The notes beneath the pieces are model-generated. The model was not told where the DNA came from. It did no database searches and saw only the letters and a program-made list of their open reading frames with translations. This document shows positions 1 to 8,842 of a DNA stretch of 64,000 bases, in pieces (position 1 is the first letter of the stretch; each line of letters begins with the position of its first letter). The DNA is from an uncultured Acetatifactor sp. Lineage in GTDB: Bacteria > Bacillota > Clostridia > Lachnospirales > Lachnospiraceae. The translations under genes and the position numbers were made by a program. The stretch lies in assembly GCA_910585615.1 (NCBI GenBank), contig CAJUFO010000009.1:22235-86234 (forward strand), given 5' to 3'.

Positions 1-1060
1 TCACTAACTTAGCCGCTTGGTCGGCGGCGATGCAGGCGTCCAGGATTTCCTGGATGTCCCCGTTCATCACCTTGTCCAGCTTGTAGATGGTCAGGCCGAT
101 GCGATGGTCGGTGACCCGGCCCTGGGGGAAGTTATAGGTACGGATTTTCTCGGAACGGTCCCCCGTCCCTATCTGGCTGCGGCGCAGCTCCGCCTCCGCG
201 TCATGGCGCTGCTGCTGCTCCATGTCGTAGAGCTTCGCCTTCAGCAGGGCGAAAGCCTTGGCCTTGTTCTGGAGCTGGGACTTCTCCGTCTGGCTGTACA
301 CCACGATGCCCGTGGGATAGTGGGTCAGGCGCACCGCGGAATCCGTGGTGTTGACGCACTGGCCGCCGTTTCCCGAGGCCCGCATGACATCGATTCGGAT
401 GTCCTTCTCACCGATGACGATATCAATGTCTTCATCCACCTCCGGCATCACCGCCACGCTGATGGTAGAGGTGTGTATCCGCCCGCCGCTCTCCGTCTCG
501 GGCACCCTCTGCACCCGGTGCACGCCGCTCTCATACTTCATCCTGGAGTAGGCGCCCTGCCCGGTGATCGTGAACTGCACCTCTTTCATGCCGCCGATGC
601 CGATTTCATCCACGTTCAGCGTCTCCACCTTCCACCGCTGGCCCTCCGCGTAGTGCACGTACATCCGATAGATCTCCGCCGCGAACAGCGCCGCCTCGTC
701 CCCTCCTGCGCCTGCCCGGATCTCTACGATTACGTTTTTGTCATCATTCGGATCCTTGGGAAGCAGCAGAATCTTCAGTTCCTGCTCCAGCTCCTCCACG
801 CGCTTCCTGCTCTCGCCCAGGGTCTCCTTGATCATCTCCCGCATGTCTTCATCGCTCTCCCCCTCCAAAAGCTCCAGGGAGTCCTCAATCTCCTGCCTGC
901 ACTTCTTATATTCCGTATAAGCGTCCACGATGGGCGTCAGGTCGCTCTGTTCCTTCATCAGCTTCCGGAACCGCTCCTGGTTGGCGGTCACAGTGGGCTC
1001 GTGGAGCTCGCTTAGAATCTCCTCGAACCGAATCAGCAAATCTTCTAATTTATCGAACAT
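1..1060 (-). CDS. prfA: peptide chain release factor 1, 3' end cut off by the window
   Basis: Class I release factor that recognises UAA/UAG stop codons and triggers peptidyl-tRNA hydrolysis on the ribosome. Read on the minus strand from ATG at 1060, it starts MFDKLEDLLIRFEEI, continues through the RF1 core, and carries the catalytic GNGGQ loop (near 385-360) that the neighbouring PrmC methylates. About 353 codons are present. RF1 proteins are usually 355-360 residues, so only the last few codons lie beyond the left edge. The start is supported by GAGGAG just upstream. It is the last visible gene of the run rpmE - DUF1385 - prmC - prfA. Confidence 0.95.
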   Translation of the reverse strand, partial: MFDKLEDLLIRFEEILSELHEPTVTANQERFRKLMKEQSDLTPIVDAYTEYKKCRQEIEDSLELLEGESDEDMREMIKETLGESRKRVEELEQELKILLLPKDPNDDKNVIVEIRAGAGGDEAALFAAEIYRMYVHYAEGQRWKVETLNVDEIGIGGMKEVQFTITGQGAYSRMKYESGVHRVQRVPETESGGRIHTSTISVAVMPEVDEDIDIVIGEKDIRIDVMRASGNGGQCVNTTDSAVRLTHYPTGIVVYSQTEKSQLQNKAKAFALLKAKLYDMEQQQRHDAEAELRRSQIGTGDRSEKIRTYNFPQGRVTDHRIGLTIYKLDKVMNGDIQEILDACIAADQAAKLV

Positions 1061-1178
1061 ATCTCCTCTCATTCTGCCGCCGAGACGGCTCTTCATCCTC
1101 TCATTCTGCCAGACGGCGGGCCTTATCATGTCTGCCCGGCGCCCGTCATTCCCCCCCGGATACCCCCGTGTCCGCCGC

Positions 1179-2105
1179 TCAGCCGAATCCAAGCGTCCCG
1201 CAGACCACCCTGTCCAGCCCGGCATAATCTTTTACCACAGCCACCTCCAGGAATCCCGCTTCCGCCAGGAGTCCGCTGACAGCCTCCCCCTGGTCGTATC
1301 CGATTTCCAGGAAAAGCATCCCGCCGCCGCACAGATGCGCCCTGCAGCCCTCCAGTATCCTGCGGTAGAAGTCAAGTCCGTCCTCCCCGCCGTCCAGGGC
1401 CAGCACAGGCTCATGCTCCCGCACCTCCGGCATCAGGCCCGGAATCTCTCCGCTCCGGATATAGGGCGGATTAGACACGATAATGTCGAACCGCCCTTCT
1501 ATGCCGTCGAAGAGGTCGCTCTCTATAAGCGAAATCCTCCCCTGCCTGTCCTCCGCACATGGAGGATCATCTGCCCCACAGCCGTCCAAAACCTCCGTCC
1601 CGTCCCGCATCCAGGCGCAGGCCGAGGCCCCCAGCAGCCTTTCCGCGTTCCCTCTGGCCACGGCCAGGGCCTCCCCGGAGATGTCCGCTCCCACCCCCCG
1701 GCAGTCGTTGGAATAGTGCAGGAGGCTTATCAGGATGCAGCCGGATCCCGTGCACATATCCAGTATCCGCATGCCGTCATGGAGGTTGCGCAGCGCCTCC
1801 TCCACCAGGACTTCCGTATCCTGCCTGGGAACCAGCACATGCCCGTCCACGGCAAATTCCAGCCCCATGAAAGCCTGCACCCCTGTGAGATGCTGGAGGG
1901 GAATCCTCCCCTTCCGCCCGGCAATCAGCCTTTCATATTCCTCCTGCTCTCCGGCGCTCCGCTCTCTGTCCCCGTGGGCCAGCAGGTCGTTTCGGTCCGT
2001 ACCGCAGACCCACTCCAGGAGCAGCCTGGCATCCAGCTCCGCCTCCGGGACTCCCGCCGCTTCCAGCGCATCCCTTCCCCGGCGGTACAGTTCCCCATAC
2101 GTCAT
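1179..2105 (-). CDS. prmC: release factor glutamine N5-methyltransferase
   Basis: SAM-dependent methyltransferase that modifies the glutamine of the GGQ loop of release factors 1 and 2. The 308-residue protein has a small N-terminal helical domain (about 1-100), a Rossmann SAM-binding core with DMCTGSGC, and the diagnostic NPPY motif near residue 212 that contacts the target glutamine. Length is slightly above the usual 280-290. It lies 118 bp upstream of prfA, its substrate gene, and only 3 bp downstream of the DUF1385 gene, so co-transcription is likely. The identification rests on the NPPY motif, length and the well-known prfA linkage. Confidence 0.93.
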   Translation of the reverse strand: MTYGELYRRGRDALEAAGVPEAELDARLLLEWVCGTDRNDLLAHGDRERSAGEQEEYERLIAGRKGRIPLQHLTGVQAFMGLEFAVDGHVLVPRQDTEVLVEEALRNLHDGMRILDMCTGSGCILISLLHYSNDCRGVGADISGEALAVARGNAERLLGASACAWMRDGTEVLDGCGADDPPCAEDRQGRISLIESDLFDGIEGRFDIIVSNPPYIRSGEIPGLMPEVREHEPVLALDGGEDGLDFYRRILEGCRAHLCGGGMLFLEIGYDQGEAVSGLLAEAGFLEVAVVKDYAGLDRVVCGTLGFG

Positions 2106-2108
2106 ATG

Positions 2109-3077
2109 TCAGCCTTCCCCTGTCTCCAGATCCTCCGCCTCATATCCGAAGTTGTCCCTCAGATACTGCTTCCAGTCAAACACCGCCTCCACTGCCGCGA
2201 TTGCCACCTCCACCATGCTCTCGTCCGGCTCCTTGGTGGTCATCCGCTGGATGGCCATGCCCGGCGCGGACAGAATCTGTATGAAGATATTGTCGGTGCG
2301 CCCCGCCAGCCGGATAATCTCATAGGAAATCCCGGCCACCACTGGCATCAGCGCAATCCTGATGGCCACCCTGGCCACCGGGTTCTCCACCCGGATGAAG
2401 AAGAACAGCACGATGCTCACCAGGAAGACGAAGAAGATGAAGCTGGTCCCGCATCTCTTATGGAGCCTGGAGCTGCGCATCACGTTGGACGGCGTCAAAG
2501 GCCTCCCCCTCTCGATGCAGTTGATGCACTTATGCTCCGCGCCGTGATAGCGGTACAGCCTGCGGATGTCTTTCATCAGGCTGATGCCCCAGATATACAG
2601 GATGAAGATCAGGATGCGCACCACGCCCTCGATGATGGCCATCAGGGACTGGTTGCGCAGGGAGCTTTTCAGCAAGGATGTCAGGTAATAGGGCAGCACC
2701 ACGAAAATGCCCAGGGCCAACACCACCGCGAAGCAGGTGACCAGAGCCGACATCAGCTTCTCCCCTGTCTCGTTCTTCGGCTTATGCTGCCCGGAATTCC
2801 CTTTCTCCGCACCCGGCTCCTCCTCATAGAAGGAGGCCGAGAAGTTCAGGCACTTCATACCCAACACCAGGGAATCGATGAAATTGAAGATGCCCCTGAC
2901 GAGGGGAATCTCCTTCACCTTGCTGCCGGGCAGGATGCCCCTGTGATTGTCCACCTCCACGGAGATGCCCCCGTCGGGACGCCTGACGGCCACCGCGTAT
3001 TTCTCCTTGTTCTTCATCATGATGCCCTCCAGCACGGCCTGCCCGCCGATGCCGGAATAACGGCCCTTCTTTGCCAT
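2109..3077 (-). CDS. DUF1385 membrane protein (YqhQ-like)
   Basis: Predicted integral membrane protein of the DUF1385 family, named YqhQ in Bacillus; its biochemical role is not established. The N-terminus reads MAKKGRYSGIGGQAVLEG, the family's signature start, and several hydrophobic segments follow around residues 100-160 and 200-250. I chose ATG 3077 because GGAGG lies 8 bp upstream; the in-frame ATG at 3101 has no ribosome site. The 322-residue length fits the family. It sits between rpmE and prmC, an arrangement common in Clostridia, which suggests a housekeeping connection to translation genes but does not reveal the function. Confidence 0.88.
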   Translation of the reverse strand: MAKKGRYSGIGGQAVLEGIMMKNKEKYAVAVRRPDGGISVEVDNHRGILPGSKVKEIPLVRGIFNFIDSLVLGMKCLNFSASFYEEEPGAEKGNSGQHKPKNETGEKLMSALVTCFAVVLALGIFVVLPYYLTSLLKSSLRNQSLMAIIEGVVRILIFILYIWGISLMKDIRRLYRYHGAEHKCINCIERGRPLTPSNVMRSSRLHKRCGTSFIFFVFLVSIVLFFFIRVENPVARVAIRIALMPVVAGISYEIIRLAGRTDNIFIQILSAPGMAIQRMTTKEPDESMVEVAIAAVEAVFDWKQYLRDNFGYEAEDLETGEG

Positions 3078-3169
3078 ACTCTTATCCTCCGATATTCCCA
3101 TCTCAAATAGCTCTAGCTATGGCCTCTCTCAAAAAAGCCGTCCGCTAAAGCTGTCCTGAATGTCATTGT

Positions 3170-3201
3170 AAAAAAGGTTGAGATGCAAGCACACCTCAAC
3201 C
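3170..3201 (-). terminator. rho-independent terminator of rpmE
   Basis: On the minus strand, GGTTGAG (3201-3195 side) pairs with CTCAACC across a 12-nt loop and is followed by a run of six T residues (plus-strand A at 3170-3175). It lies 22 bp past the rpmE stop codon. Confidence 0.8.
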
Positions 3202-3222
3202 TTTCCTGCGATTCCCATGACC

Positions 3223-3423
3223 TTATTTCACGCCATATTTCCGATTGAACTTCTCAATACGTCCGTCAGCCCTGGTCATCTTCTGCTGGCCAGTGTAGAA
3301 GGGATGGCATTTAGAGCATACCTCTACGTGAATCTCAGGCTTTGTAGAGCCGGTCACGAAAGTATTGCCGCAGTTACATGTCACAGTTGCCTGATAGTAC
3401 TTAGGATGGATTCCTTCCTTCAT
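3223..3423 (-). CDS. rpmE: 50S ribosomal protein L31, zinc-binding form
   Basis: Large-subunit ribosomal protein bL31. The 66-residue product begins MKEGIHPKYY and carries two cysteine pairs (C16/C18 and C36/C39) that form the zinc site of the C+ type L31; many genomes also encode a C- paralog induced under zinc starvation. ATG 3423 is chosen because it matches the conserved L31 N-terminus and has AGAGGTG upstream; a longer frame from 3483 would add 20 residues not found in the family. It has its own promoter (3520-3548) and terminator (3170-3201), so it is probably a monocistronic unit. Confidence 0.95.
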   Translation of the reverse strand: MKEGIHPKYYQATVTCNCGNTFVTGSTKPEIHVEVCSKCHPFYTGQQKMTRADGRIEKFNRKYGVK

Positions 3424-3519
3424 CTCGTTCACCTCTTCTATGATATCTTCGCAGCTGCGAAACTCATGATATTTGACGTTCACATCCGCACTGCTTATGG
3501 AACCACAAACAGCGATATC

Positions 3520-3548
3520 ATTGTAGCATAAGGATTATGGAGTTGCAA
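3520..3548 (-). promoter_or_regulatory. sigma-A type promoter of rpmE
   Basis: Minus strand: -35 TTGCAA (3548-3543), 17-bp spacer, -10 TACAAT (3525-3520), about 100 bp upstream of the rpmE ATG. Confidence 0.65.
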
Positions 3549-3556
3549 GTCCTATT

Positions 3557-5218
3557 TTAAATAAATTTGTTTCTTTTTACCATCTGGACAAATTCATTAT
3601 TGTTCCTGGTCCGGGCGAACATGTCCAGGATGCGGTCCGTGGCCTCATCGGACTTAAGGCCGTTCAAAGCCCGGCGCATGATGTTGATGGCATCCAGCTC
3701 CTCATTGGTCAGAAGGAGATCCTCCCTGCGGGTGCCGGACTTGGCCAGGTCTATGGCCGGGAAGATGCGCTTCTCGGACAGCTTGCGGTCCAGAATCATC
3801 TCCATGTTGCCCGTGCTCTTGAATTCCTCATATATCACATCGTCCATCTTGCTGCCCGTGTCCACCAAAGCCGTGGCCAGGATGGTCAGGCTGCCGCCTC
3901 CGCGCATGTTCCTGGCCGCGCCGAAGAACCGCTTGGGCATATGGAGCGCCGCCGGATCCAGGCCTCCGGAAAGGGTACGGCCGCTGGGGGGCACTACCAG
4001 GTTGTAGGCTCTGGCCAGACGGGTGATGCTGTCTAACAGGATGATGACGTCCTTTTTGTGCTCCACCAGGCGCTTGGCCCGCTCGATGACCATCTCGGAC
4101 ACCCTCTTGTGGTGCTCCGGCAGTTCGTCGAAGGTGGAGTAGATGACCTCCACGTTGGTGCCGATGATGGCCTCCTTCACATCCGTCACTTCCTCAGGAC
4201 GCTCGTCTATCAGCAATATCAGCATGTGCACATCCGGATTCGTGCGCAGGATGGACTTCGCCACCTCCTTCAACAGGGTAGTCTTGCCGGCCTTGGGCGG
4301 TGATACGATCATGCCTCGCTGACCCTTGCCGATGGGGCTCACCAAATCCATTACCCTCATGGCCACGCTGCTGCTCTGGGTCTCCAGCTTGATGCGCTCA
4401 TCGGGGAAGATAGGCGTCATATCCTCAAAGGCCCTGCGCTTGGACGCCTCCTCGATGGTATAGCCGTTGATGGTACGGATGAACAGCAGCGCGCTGAACT
4501 TCTCCTGCTGGGTCTTGATGCGCTTGTTGCCACGCAGGATGTCCCCGGTCTTCAGGCCGAAGCGCCGTATCTGGCTGGGGGCCACATAGACATCGTTCTC
4601 TCCGGGCAGATAGTTCTCACAGCGGATGAAGCCGTAGCCGTCCGGCATGACCTCCAGGATGCCGCTGGCCTCCTCGCCGCTGTCCAGCTCCTTGGGATAG
4701 GTCTTCTCGTCATAGACCTCGTTGGACCGGGTAGGACGCTGCGGAGCCGCAGGCTGGGCGGCGGCAGGCGCCGGGGCGCTCTGTCCTGACGCCTGAGCCC
4801 CTGTGGGTGCCGCCTGGGATGGCGCTGCCGCTGTCTGGCTTGGCGCAGACTGGGGTGTCGCAGGCGCCTTGGCAGGCTCGTCCGCTTTCTTCGTCTTCTC
4901 CGCCGGAGCCGCAGGCTCTGCCTTGTCGCTGCTCTCATCCTTTACCATTTTCTGTGCACGGTCCTTGTGCTGGGGAGAAGCGGACGAACGCTTGTTGGTC
5001 ACTACTCCCTTTTTACGCACCGGTTCCGCCTCGCCGGTCTGCTGCGCCTCCTCTCTCTTGGGAGCTTTTTCCGCCTCCAGCTTCTTTATCCTCTCATCCT
5101 CAGCCAGCATAGCTTCCACAAGATCAGCCTTTTTCATAGAAGATGTACCTTTGAGCCCGCGAACCTTCGCAAGCTCTCTTAGCTGTACAAGTGGCAGTGA
5201 TTCATACTTTTCTTTCAT
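3557..5218 (-). CDS. rho: transcription termination factor Rho with an Ala/Pro/Gln-rich insert
   Basis: Hexameric RNA-dependent ATPase/translocase that terminates transcription. The 553-residue protein has the Rho N-terminal helical domain (1-40), a charged then Ala/Pro/Gln/Ser-rich low-complexity stretch (about 45-170), the cold-shock RNA-binding domain (about 183-240, with DGYGFIR), and the RecA-like ATPase core with Walker A SPPKAGKTT (306-314) and LLIDERPEE (Walker B). The core is well conserved; the low-complexity insert makes it about 120 residues longer than the compact Rho of E. coli (419 aa). Start at ATG 5218 has AGGAGGAAT upstream. Confidence 0.96.
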   Translation of the reverse strand: MKEKYESLPLVQLRELAKVRGLKGTSSMKKADLVEAMLAEDERIKKLEAEKAPKREEAQQTGEAEPVRKKGVVTNKRSSASPQHKDRAQKMVKDESSDKAEPAAPAEKTKKADEPAKAPATPQSAPSQTAAAPSQAAPTGAQASGQSAPAPAAAQPAAPQRPTRSNEVYDEKTYPKELDSGEEASGILEVMPDGYGFIRCENYLPGENDVYVAPSQIRRFGLKTGDILRGNKRIKTQQEKFSALLFIRTINGYTIEEASKRRAFEDMTPIFPDERIKLETQSSSVAMRVMDLVSPIGKGQRGMIVSPPKAGKTTLLKEVAKSILRTNPDVHMLILLIDERPEEVTDVKEAIIGTNVEVIYSTFDELPEHHKRVSEMVIERAKRLVEHKKDVIILLDSITRLARAYNLVVPPSGRTLSGGLDPAALHMPKRFFGAARNMRGGGSLTILATALVDTGSKMDDVIYEEFKSTGNMEMILDRKLSEKRIFPAIDLAKSGTRREDLLLTNEELDAINIMRRALNGLKSDEATDRILDMFARTRNNNEFVQMVKRNKFI

Positions 5219-5360
5219 AGATTCCTCCTGATTTTAATTGTCGCAGAACAACAGAAGACACCTTATGCATTCTATTGTCATGAATAAAGGGGGGCACAGC
5301 TTGATTAGACATTGATGTGCAGCCTTGACATGCATGGTCGAACCCATACCTCATGTCTTT

Positions 5361-5389
5361 ATTATAATACACTTTTCCAAAAATAGGAA
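5361..5389 (-). promoter_or_regulatory. candidate rho promoter
   Basis: Minus strand: a perfect -10 TATAAT (5366-5361) with a weak -35 TTCCTA 17 bp upstream (5389-5384). It leaves a leader of about 140 nt before the rho ATG, long enough for the autogenous control known for rho in other bacteria, though no specific structure was identified. Confidence 0.45.
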
Positions 5390-5420
5390 CCCCTAAATTA
5401 TAATTACGACGAATAAAAAC

Positions 5421-5449
5421 TTGCGAAAGGGCACGAATTATTATATGAT
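5421..5449 (+). promoter_or_regulatory. promoter of the malic enzyme gene
   Basis: -35 TTGCGA (5421-5426), 17-bp spacer, -10 TATGAT (5444-5449), ending 51 bp before the chosen ATG. Diverges from the rho promoter. Confidence 0.6.
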
Positions 5450-5500
5450 ACAGATAGTATGGCAGAATATGTCAGCAAAATACAGAAAAGAGGTAATACG

Positions 5501-6649
5501 ATGACAGTCAATGAAAAAGCCCTTATGATGCACGAACAATGGAACGGCAAGCTGGAGATCACCTCCAAGGCCCCGGTAAAGTCCAGAGAAGACCTCTCCA
5601 TCGCCTATACCCCCGGTGTGGCGGAGCCCTGTAAGGCCATTGCCCAGGACAAAGAGGATGCATATAAATATACCATGAAGGCCAATACCGTGGCCGTAGT
5701 CTCCGACGGGAGCGCCGTCCTGGGGCTGGGCAACATCGGCCCTCATGCCGCCATGCCCGTCATGGAGGGAAAGGCCGTCCTGTTCAAGGAATTCGGCGGC
5801 GTCAACGCGGTTCCCATCTGTCTGGACACCCAGGACACGGAGGAGATCATCAAGGCGGTCACATGGCTGGCCCCCGCTTTCGGCGGCATCAACCTGGAGG
5901 ACATCAGCGCCCCAAGATGTTTCGAGATTGAAGAGCGGCTGAAGGCCACCCTGGACATCCCCGTCTTCCACGATGACCAGCACGGCACTGCCATCGTAGT
6001 GCTGGCCGGCATCATCAACGCGCTGAAAGTAGTAGGGAAGAAAAAGGAGGACTGCCGGGTGGTGGTGAACGGTGCGGGCAGCGCCGGCGTAGCCATCACA
6101 AGGCTGCTCTTGACCTATGGTTTCCCGAATATCCTGATGTGCGATAAGGTCGGCATCCTCTCCAAAGACACGGAAGGGCTGAACTGGATGCAGCGGAAGA
6201 TGACGGAGGTCACCAACTTGGCCGGCGAGACGGGCACTCTGGCAGACGCCCTGAAAGGCGCGGACATCTTTGTGGGGGTATCCGCCTCCAATATCGTGAC
6301 GGCTGAAATGGTAAGTTCCATGAACCTGGACGCCATCCTCTTCGCCATGGCAAACCCCGATCCTGAAATCATGCCGGACATCGCAAAAGCTGCAGGAGCC
6401 CGGGTGGTGGGCACAGGGCGCAGCGATTTCCCCAACCAGGTGAACAACGTGGTGGCATTCCCCGGCATCTTCAAGGGTGCCCTGGAGGGCCGGGCGACCC
6501 AGATTACGGAAGAAATGAAGCTGGCTGCCGCGGAGGCCATTGCCGGACTGGTGCCCAGGGAGGAGCTTAACGAGGACAATATCATGCCCGAAGCTTTCAA
6601 CCCCAAGGTGGCAGAGCTGGTGGCAGAGGCCGTAAAGTCCCATATTTGA
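5501..6649 (+). CDS. NAD(P)-dependent malic enzyme (small clostridial type)
   Basis: Oxidative decarboxylation of malate to pyruvate and CO2 in the cytoplasm. The 382-residue protein has the N-terminal malic domain with IAYTPGVAEPC and HDDQHGT, and a Rossmann domain with VVNGAGSAGVAI. This is the short bacterial form (about 380-410 aa) without a phosphotransacetylase-like tail. ATG 5501 is chosen for the AGAGG 7 bp upstream; the frame extends to 5459 without a ribosome site. It is transcribed from its own promoter, divergent from rho. Cofactor preference (NAD or NADP) cannot be read from sequence with certainty. Confidence 0.92.
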   Translation: MTVNEKALMMHEQWNGKLEITSKAPVKSREDLSIAYTPGVAEPCKAIAQDKEDAYKYTMKANTVAVVSDGSAVLGLGNIGPHAAMPVMEGKAVLFKEFGGVNAVPICLDTQDTEEIIKAVTWLAPAFGGINLEDISAPRCFEIEERLKATLDIPVFHDDQHGTAIVVLAGIINALKVVGKKKEDCRVVVNGAGSAGVAITRLLLTYGFPNILMCDKVGILSKDTEGLNWMQRKMTEVTNLAGETGTLADALKGADIFVGVSASNIVTAEMVSSMNLDAILFAMANPDPEIMPDIAKAAGARVVGTGRSDFPNQVNNVVAFPGIFKGALEGRATQITEEMKLAAAEAIAGLVPREELNEDNIMPEAFNPKVAELVAEAVKSHI

Positions 6650-6661
6650 CATGACAGGCAT

Positions 6662-6759
6662 GCGTCTGCCCCGCCTGGCGCCCCAGCGGATTTACGGACG
6701 CATTCCTTTCGTGGCCGGAAATTCTCTGCCCATGTCTGGACGCCGGGCGGGGCAGACGC
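6662..6759. repeat. long inverted repeat between malic enzyme and DUF4364 genes
   Basis: Arms 6662-6680 and 6741-6759 are complementary at 18 of 19 positions (GCGTCTGCCCCGCC against GGCGGGGCAGACGC plus flanks), and pairing can continue inward with a bulge. The enclosed loop is about 60 nt. There is no T-run, so it is not a standard terminator. It occupies almost the whole gap between the two genes. Confidence 0.75.
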
Positions 6760-6780
6760 GAAACTCTGATTAAGGAAGTG

Positions 6781-7305
6781 ATGCAAATGCTGCAGGATCT
6801 CCCGACCCTGTACAAATTAATCGTATTGTATATGCTGGACCGCGCGAAATTCCCCATGACCAATGCCCAGGTCAGCGATTACATCCTGGAAAAGGAATAT
6901 ACGAATTATCTCTCCCTCCAGCAGACGATCAGCGAGCTCACCGAGGCTCATATGGTCTCCCAGGAGACCATCCGCAACCGCACCCATCTGTCCATCACGG
7001 CAGAGGGACGGGAGACCTTGGGCTTTTTTCAGAATCTGATTAATTATGGCATCAAGCAGGACATCGATGCCTATTTCCGGGAAAAGGGGTATGCGCTGCG
7101 CAATGAGGTCTCCGTGCTGGGGGACTATTATTACGATGCGAAGGCAGGGGGATATGAGGCCCATCTGGTGGCCAAGGACAGAGACGTAAGCCTGGTGGAC
7201 ATGCGGATATCCGCGCCTACGGAGGATATCGCGGAGACAATCTGCAATAAATGGGAGGAAAAGAATCAGAAGATTTACCAATATCTGGTGGGGGAGCTTT
7301 TTTAA
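6781..7305 (+). CDS. DUF4364 family protein (winged-helix-like)
   Basis: Small cytoplasmic protein of the Firmicutes family DUF4364. The first 85 residues look like a winged-helix fold (LPTLYKLIVLYMLDR, then LSLQQTISELTEAHMV, and LSITAEGRETL), and the C-terminal half is beta-rich with a YYYDAK segment. The family resembles PadR-like regulators but has no demonstrated target. Possible starts are GTG 6778, ATG 6781 and ATG 6787, all a few bases after AAGGA; 6781 is chosen. It follows malic enzyme in the same direction but is separated by a large inverted repeat. Confidence 0.8.
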   Translation: MQMLQDLPTLYKLIVLYMLDRAKFPMTNAQVSDYILEKEYTNYLSLQQTISELTEAHMVSQETIRNRTHLSITAEGRETLGFFQNLINYGIKQDIDAYFREKGYALRNEVSVLGDYYYDAKAGGYEAHLVAKDRDVSLVDMRISAPTEDIAETICNKWEEKNQKIYQYLVGELF

Positions 7306-7449
7306 GGCGGAATCGGCATGGACATCGACTCCGGATTACGCTATACTGAATGCACCTGATAATCCACGATGTTTCCTATAGGAGGTGGCCATATGCCAGG
7401 CGAAAAAGAGCTTAACGTAAATCTTCTTTCATTCAAAATTCCCCTGTGC

Positions 7450-8781
7450 TTACTTCGCCTCTTCTTTAATCCTCTGCATATGCTCCCGTATCTTCGCCTC
7501 ATAGCCGTTGCCGGAAGGCTTATAGAACTCCTTCCCGTCCAGTTCATAGGGCAGGTACTGCTGCCTCACGTAATGATTGGGATAATCGTGGGCGTATTTA
7601 TAGCCCGTGCCCCGGCCCAGCTTGGCCGCTCCCTTGTAGTGGGCGTCCTGGAGATGAGTGGGGATGGGCAGGTTTCCCGTGCGCCCCACCTCCTCCATGG
7701 CGGCGAAGATGCCCGCGCTGGCCGCGTTGCTCTTGGGCGCGCTGGCCACATAGGCCGCGGCCTGGGCCAGGATAATCTGGGCCTCCGGCATGCCAATCCG
7801 CTCCACGGCCAGAGAGGCGTTGGTGGCCACCACCAGGGCCTGGGGATCCGCGTTGCCCACGTCTTCGGCGGCGCATATCATAATCCTTCTGGCCACGAAG
7901 GCCACGCTTTCTCCCGCATATAGCATTCTGGCAAGGTAGTACACCGCCGCGTCCGGGTCGGAGCCCCGCATACTCTTGATGAAGGCGGAGATGGTGTCAT
8001 AATGATTGTCCCCGGACTTGTCGTACCGGGCCGCCCGCTTCTGGATGCACTCCTGGGCCACGTCCAGGGTGATGTGAATCTTGCCGTCCGCACTGCGTCC
8101 GGTGCTCATGATGCCCAGCTCGATGGCGTTCAGGGCGTGCCTGGCATCCCCACCGGAGATGTCCGCCAGAAAGTCCAGGGCATCCTCGTCAATCACCGCG
8201 TCATACGCGCCCATGCCCCGCTCCGTATCATAGACCGCCTTTTTCAGAAGTCCCTTCACCGCCTCCATGGGGATGGGCTTCAGCTCAAAGATGATAGAGC
8301 GGGACAGCAATGCCCCGTTGACCTCGAAATAGGGATTCTCCGTGGTGGCGCCTATTAATATTATGGTTCCGTCTTCCACGAAGGGCAGCAGATAGTCCTG
8401 CTGGGCTTTGTTGAAGCGGTGGATCTCATCGATGAAAAGGATGGTTCGCTTGCCGTACATTCCCTGGATTTCCTTGGCCTTGGCCACCACCTCCTCCATG
8501 TCCTTCTTTCCGGCCACGGTGGCGTTGATCTGGGTGAATTCGGCGCTGGTGGTGCTGGCGATAACCTTGGCCAAGGTGGTCTTGCCCGTGCCGGGCGGGC
8601 CATAGAAGATGACGGAGCTGATCTTGTCCGCCTGGATGGCCCGGTAGAGCAGCTTGTCCTTGCCGATGATGTGCTCCTGCCCTGCCACCTCGTCCAGCGT
8701 CCGGGGGCGCATCCTGGCGGCCAGGGGAGCCTCCTTTTCCATGTCGTTGCTGCGCATATAGTCAAAAATATTCATGTCCAT
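7450..8781 (-). CDS. rarA: replication-associated recombination protein A (MgsA/RarA AAA+ ATPase)
   Basis: AAA+ ATPase related to clamp loaders that acts at stalled replication forks. The 443-residue protein shows Walker A GPPGTGKTT (61-69), Walker B LFIDEIHRFNK (about 115-125), sensor-1 ATTENPYFE and the C-terminal MgsA domain with HLQDAHYKGA and PNHYVRQQYLP. Full family length. Start at ATG 8781 (MDMNIF) or the in-frame ATG 8775; upstream GGGACGG is a weak ribosome site. It is transcribed on the minus strand, downstream of the NYN protein gene with a 61-bp gap. Confidence 0.94.
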   Translation of the reverse strand: MDMNIFDYMRSNDMEKEAPLAARMRPRTLDEVAGQEHIIGKDKLLYRAIQADKISSVIFYGPPGTGKTTLAKVIASTTSAEFTQINATVAGKKDMEEVVAKAKEIQGMYGKRTILFIDEIHRFNKAQQDYLLPFVEDGTIILIGATTENPYFEVNGALLSRSIIFELKPIPMEAVKGLLKKAVYDTERGMGAYDAVIDEDALDFLADISGGDARHALNAIELGIMSTGRSADGKIHITLDVAQECIQKRAARYDKSGDNHYDTISAFIKSMRGSDPDAAVYYLARMLYAGESVAFVARRIMICAAEDVGNADPQALVVATNASLAVERIGMPEAQIILAQAAAYVASAPKSNAASAGIFAAMEEVGRTGNLPIPTHLQDAHYKGAAKLGRGTGYKYAHDYPNHYVRQQYLPYELDGKEFYKPSGNGYEAKIREHMQRIKEEAK

Positions 8782-8842
8782 GCCGTTTTCTACCGTCCCT
8801 TACCACTTTCTTCCGCTTTGCCTGTGTGCAGGCACTGTTCCC

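Noticed and set aside
930..3110. 726-codon plus-strand frame opposite prmC and DUF1385
   Set aside because: Antisense shadow of two recognised genes, with Pro/His/Arg/Gln-rich composition and no ribosome site.
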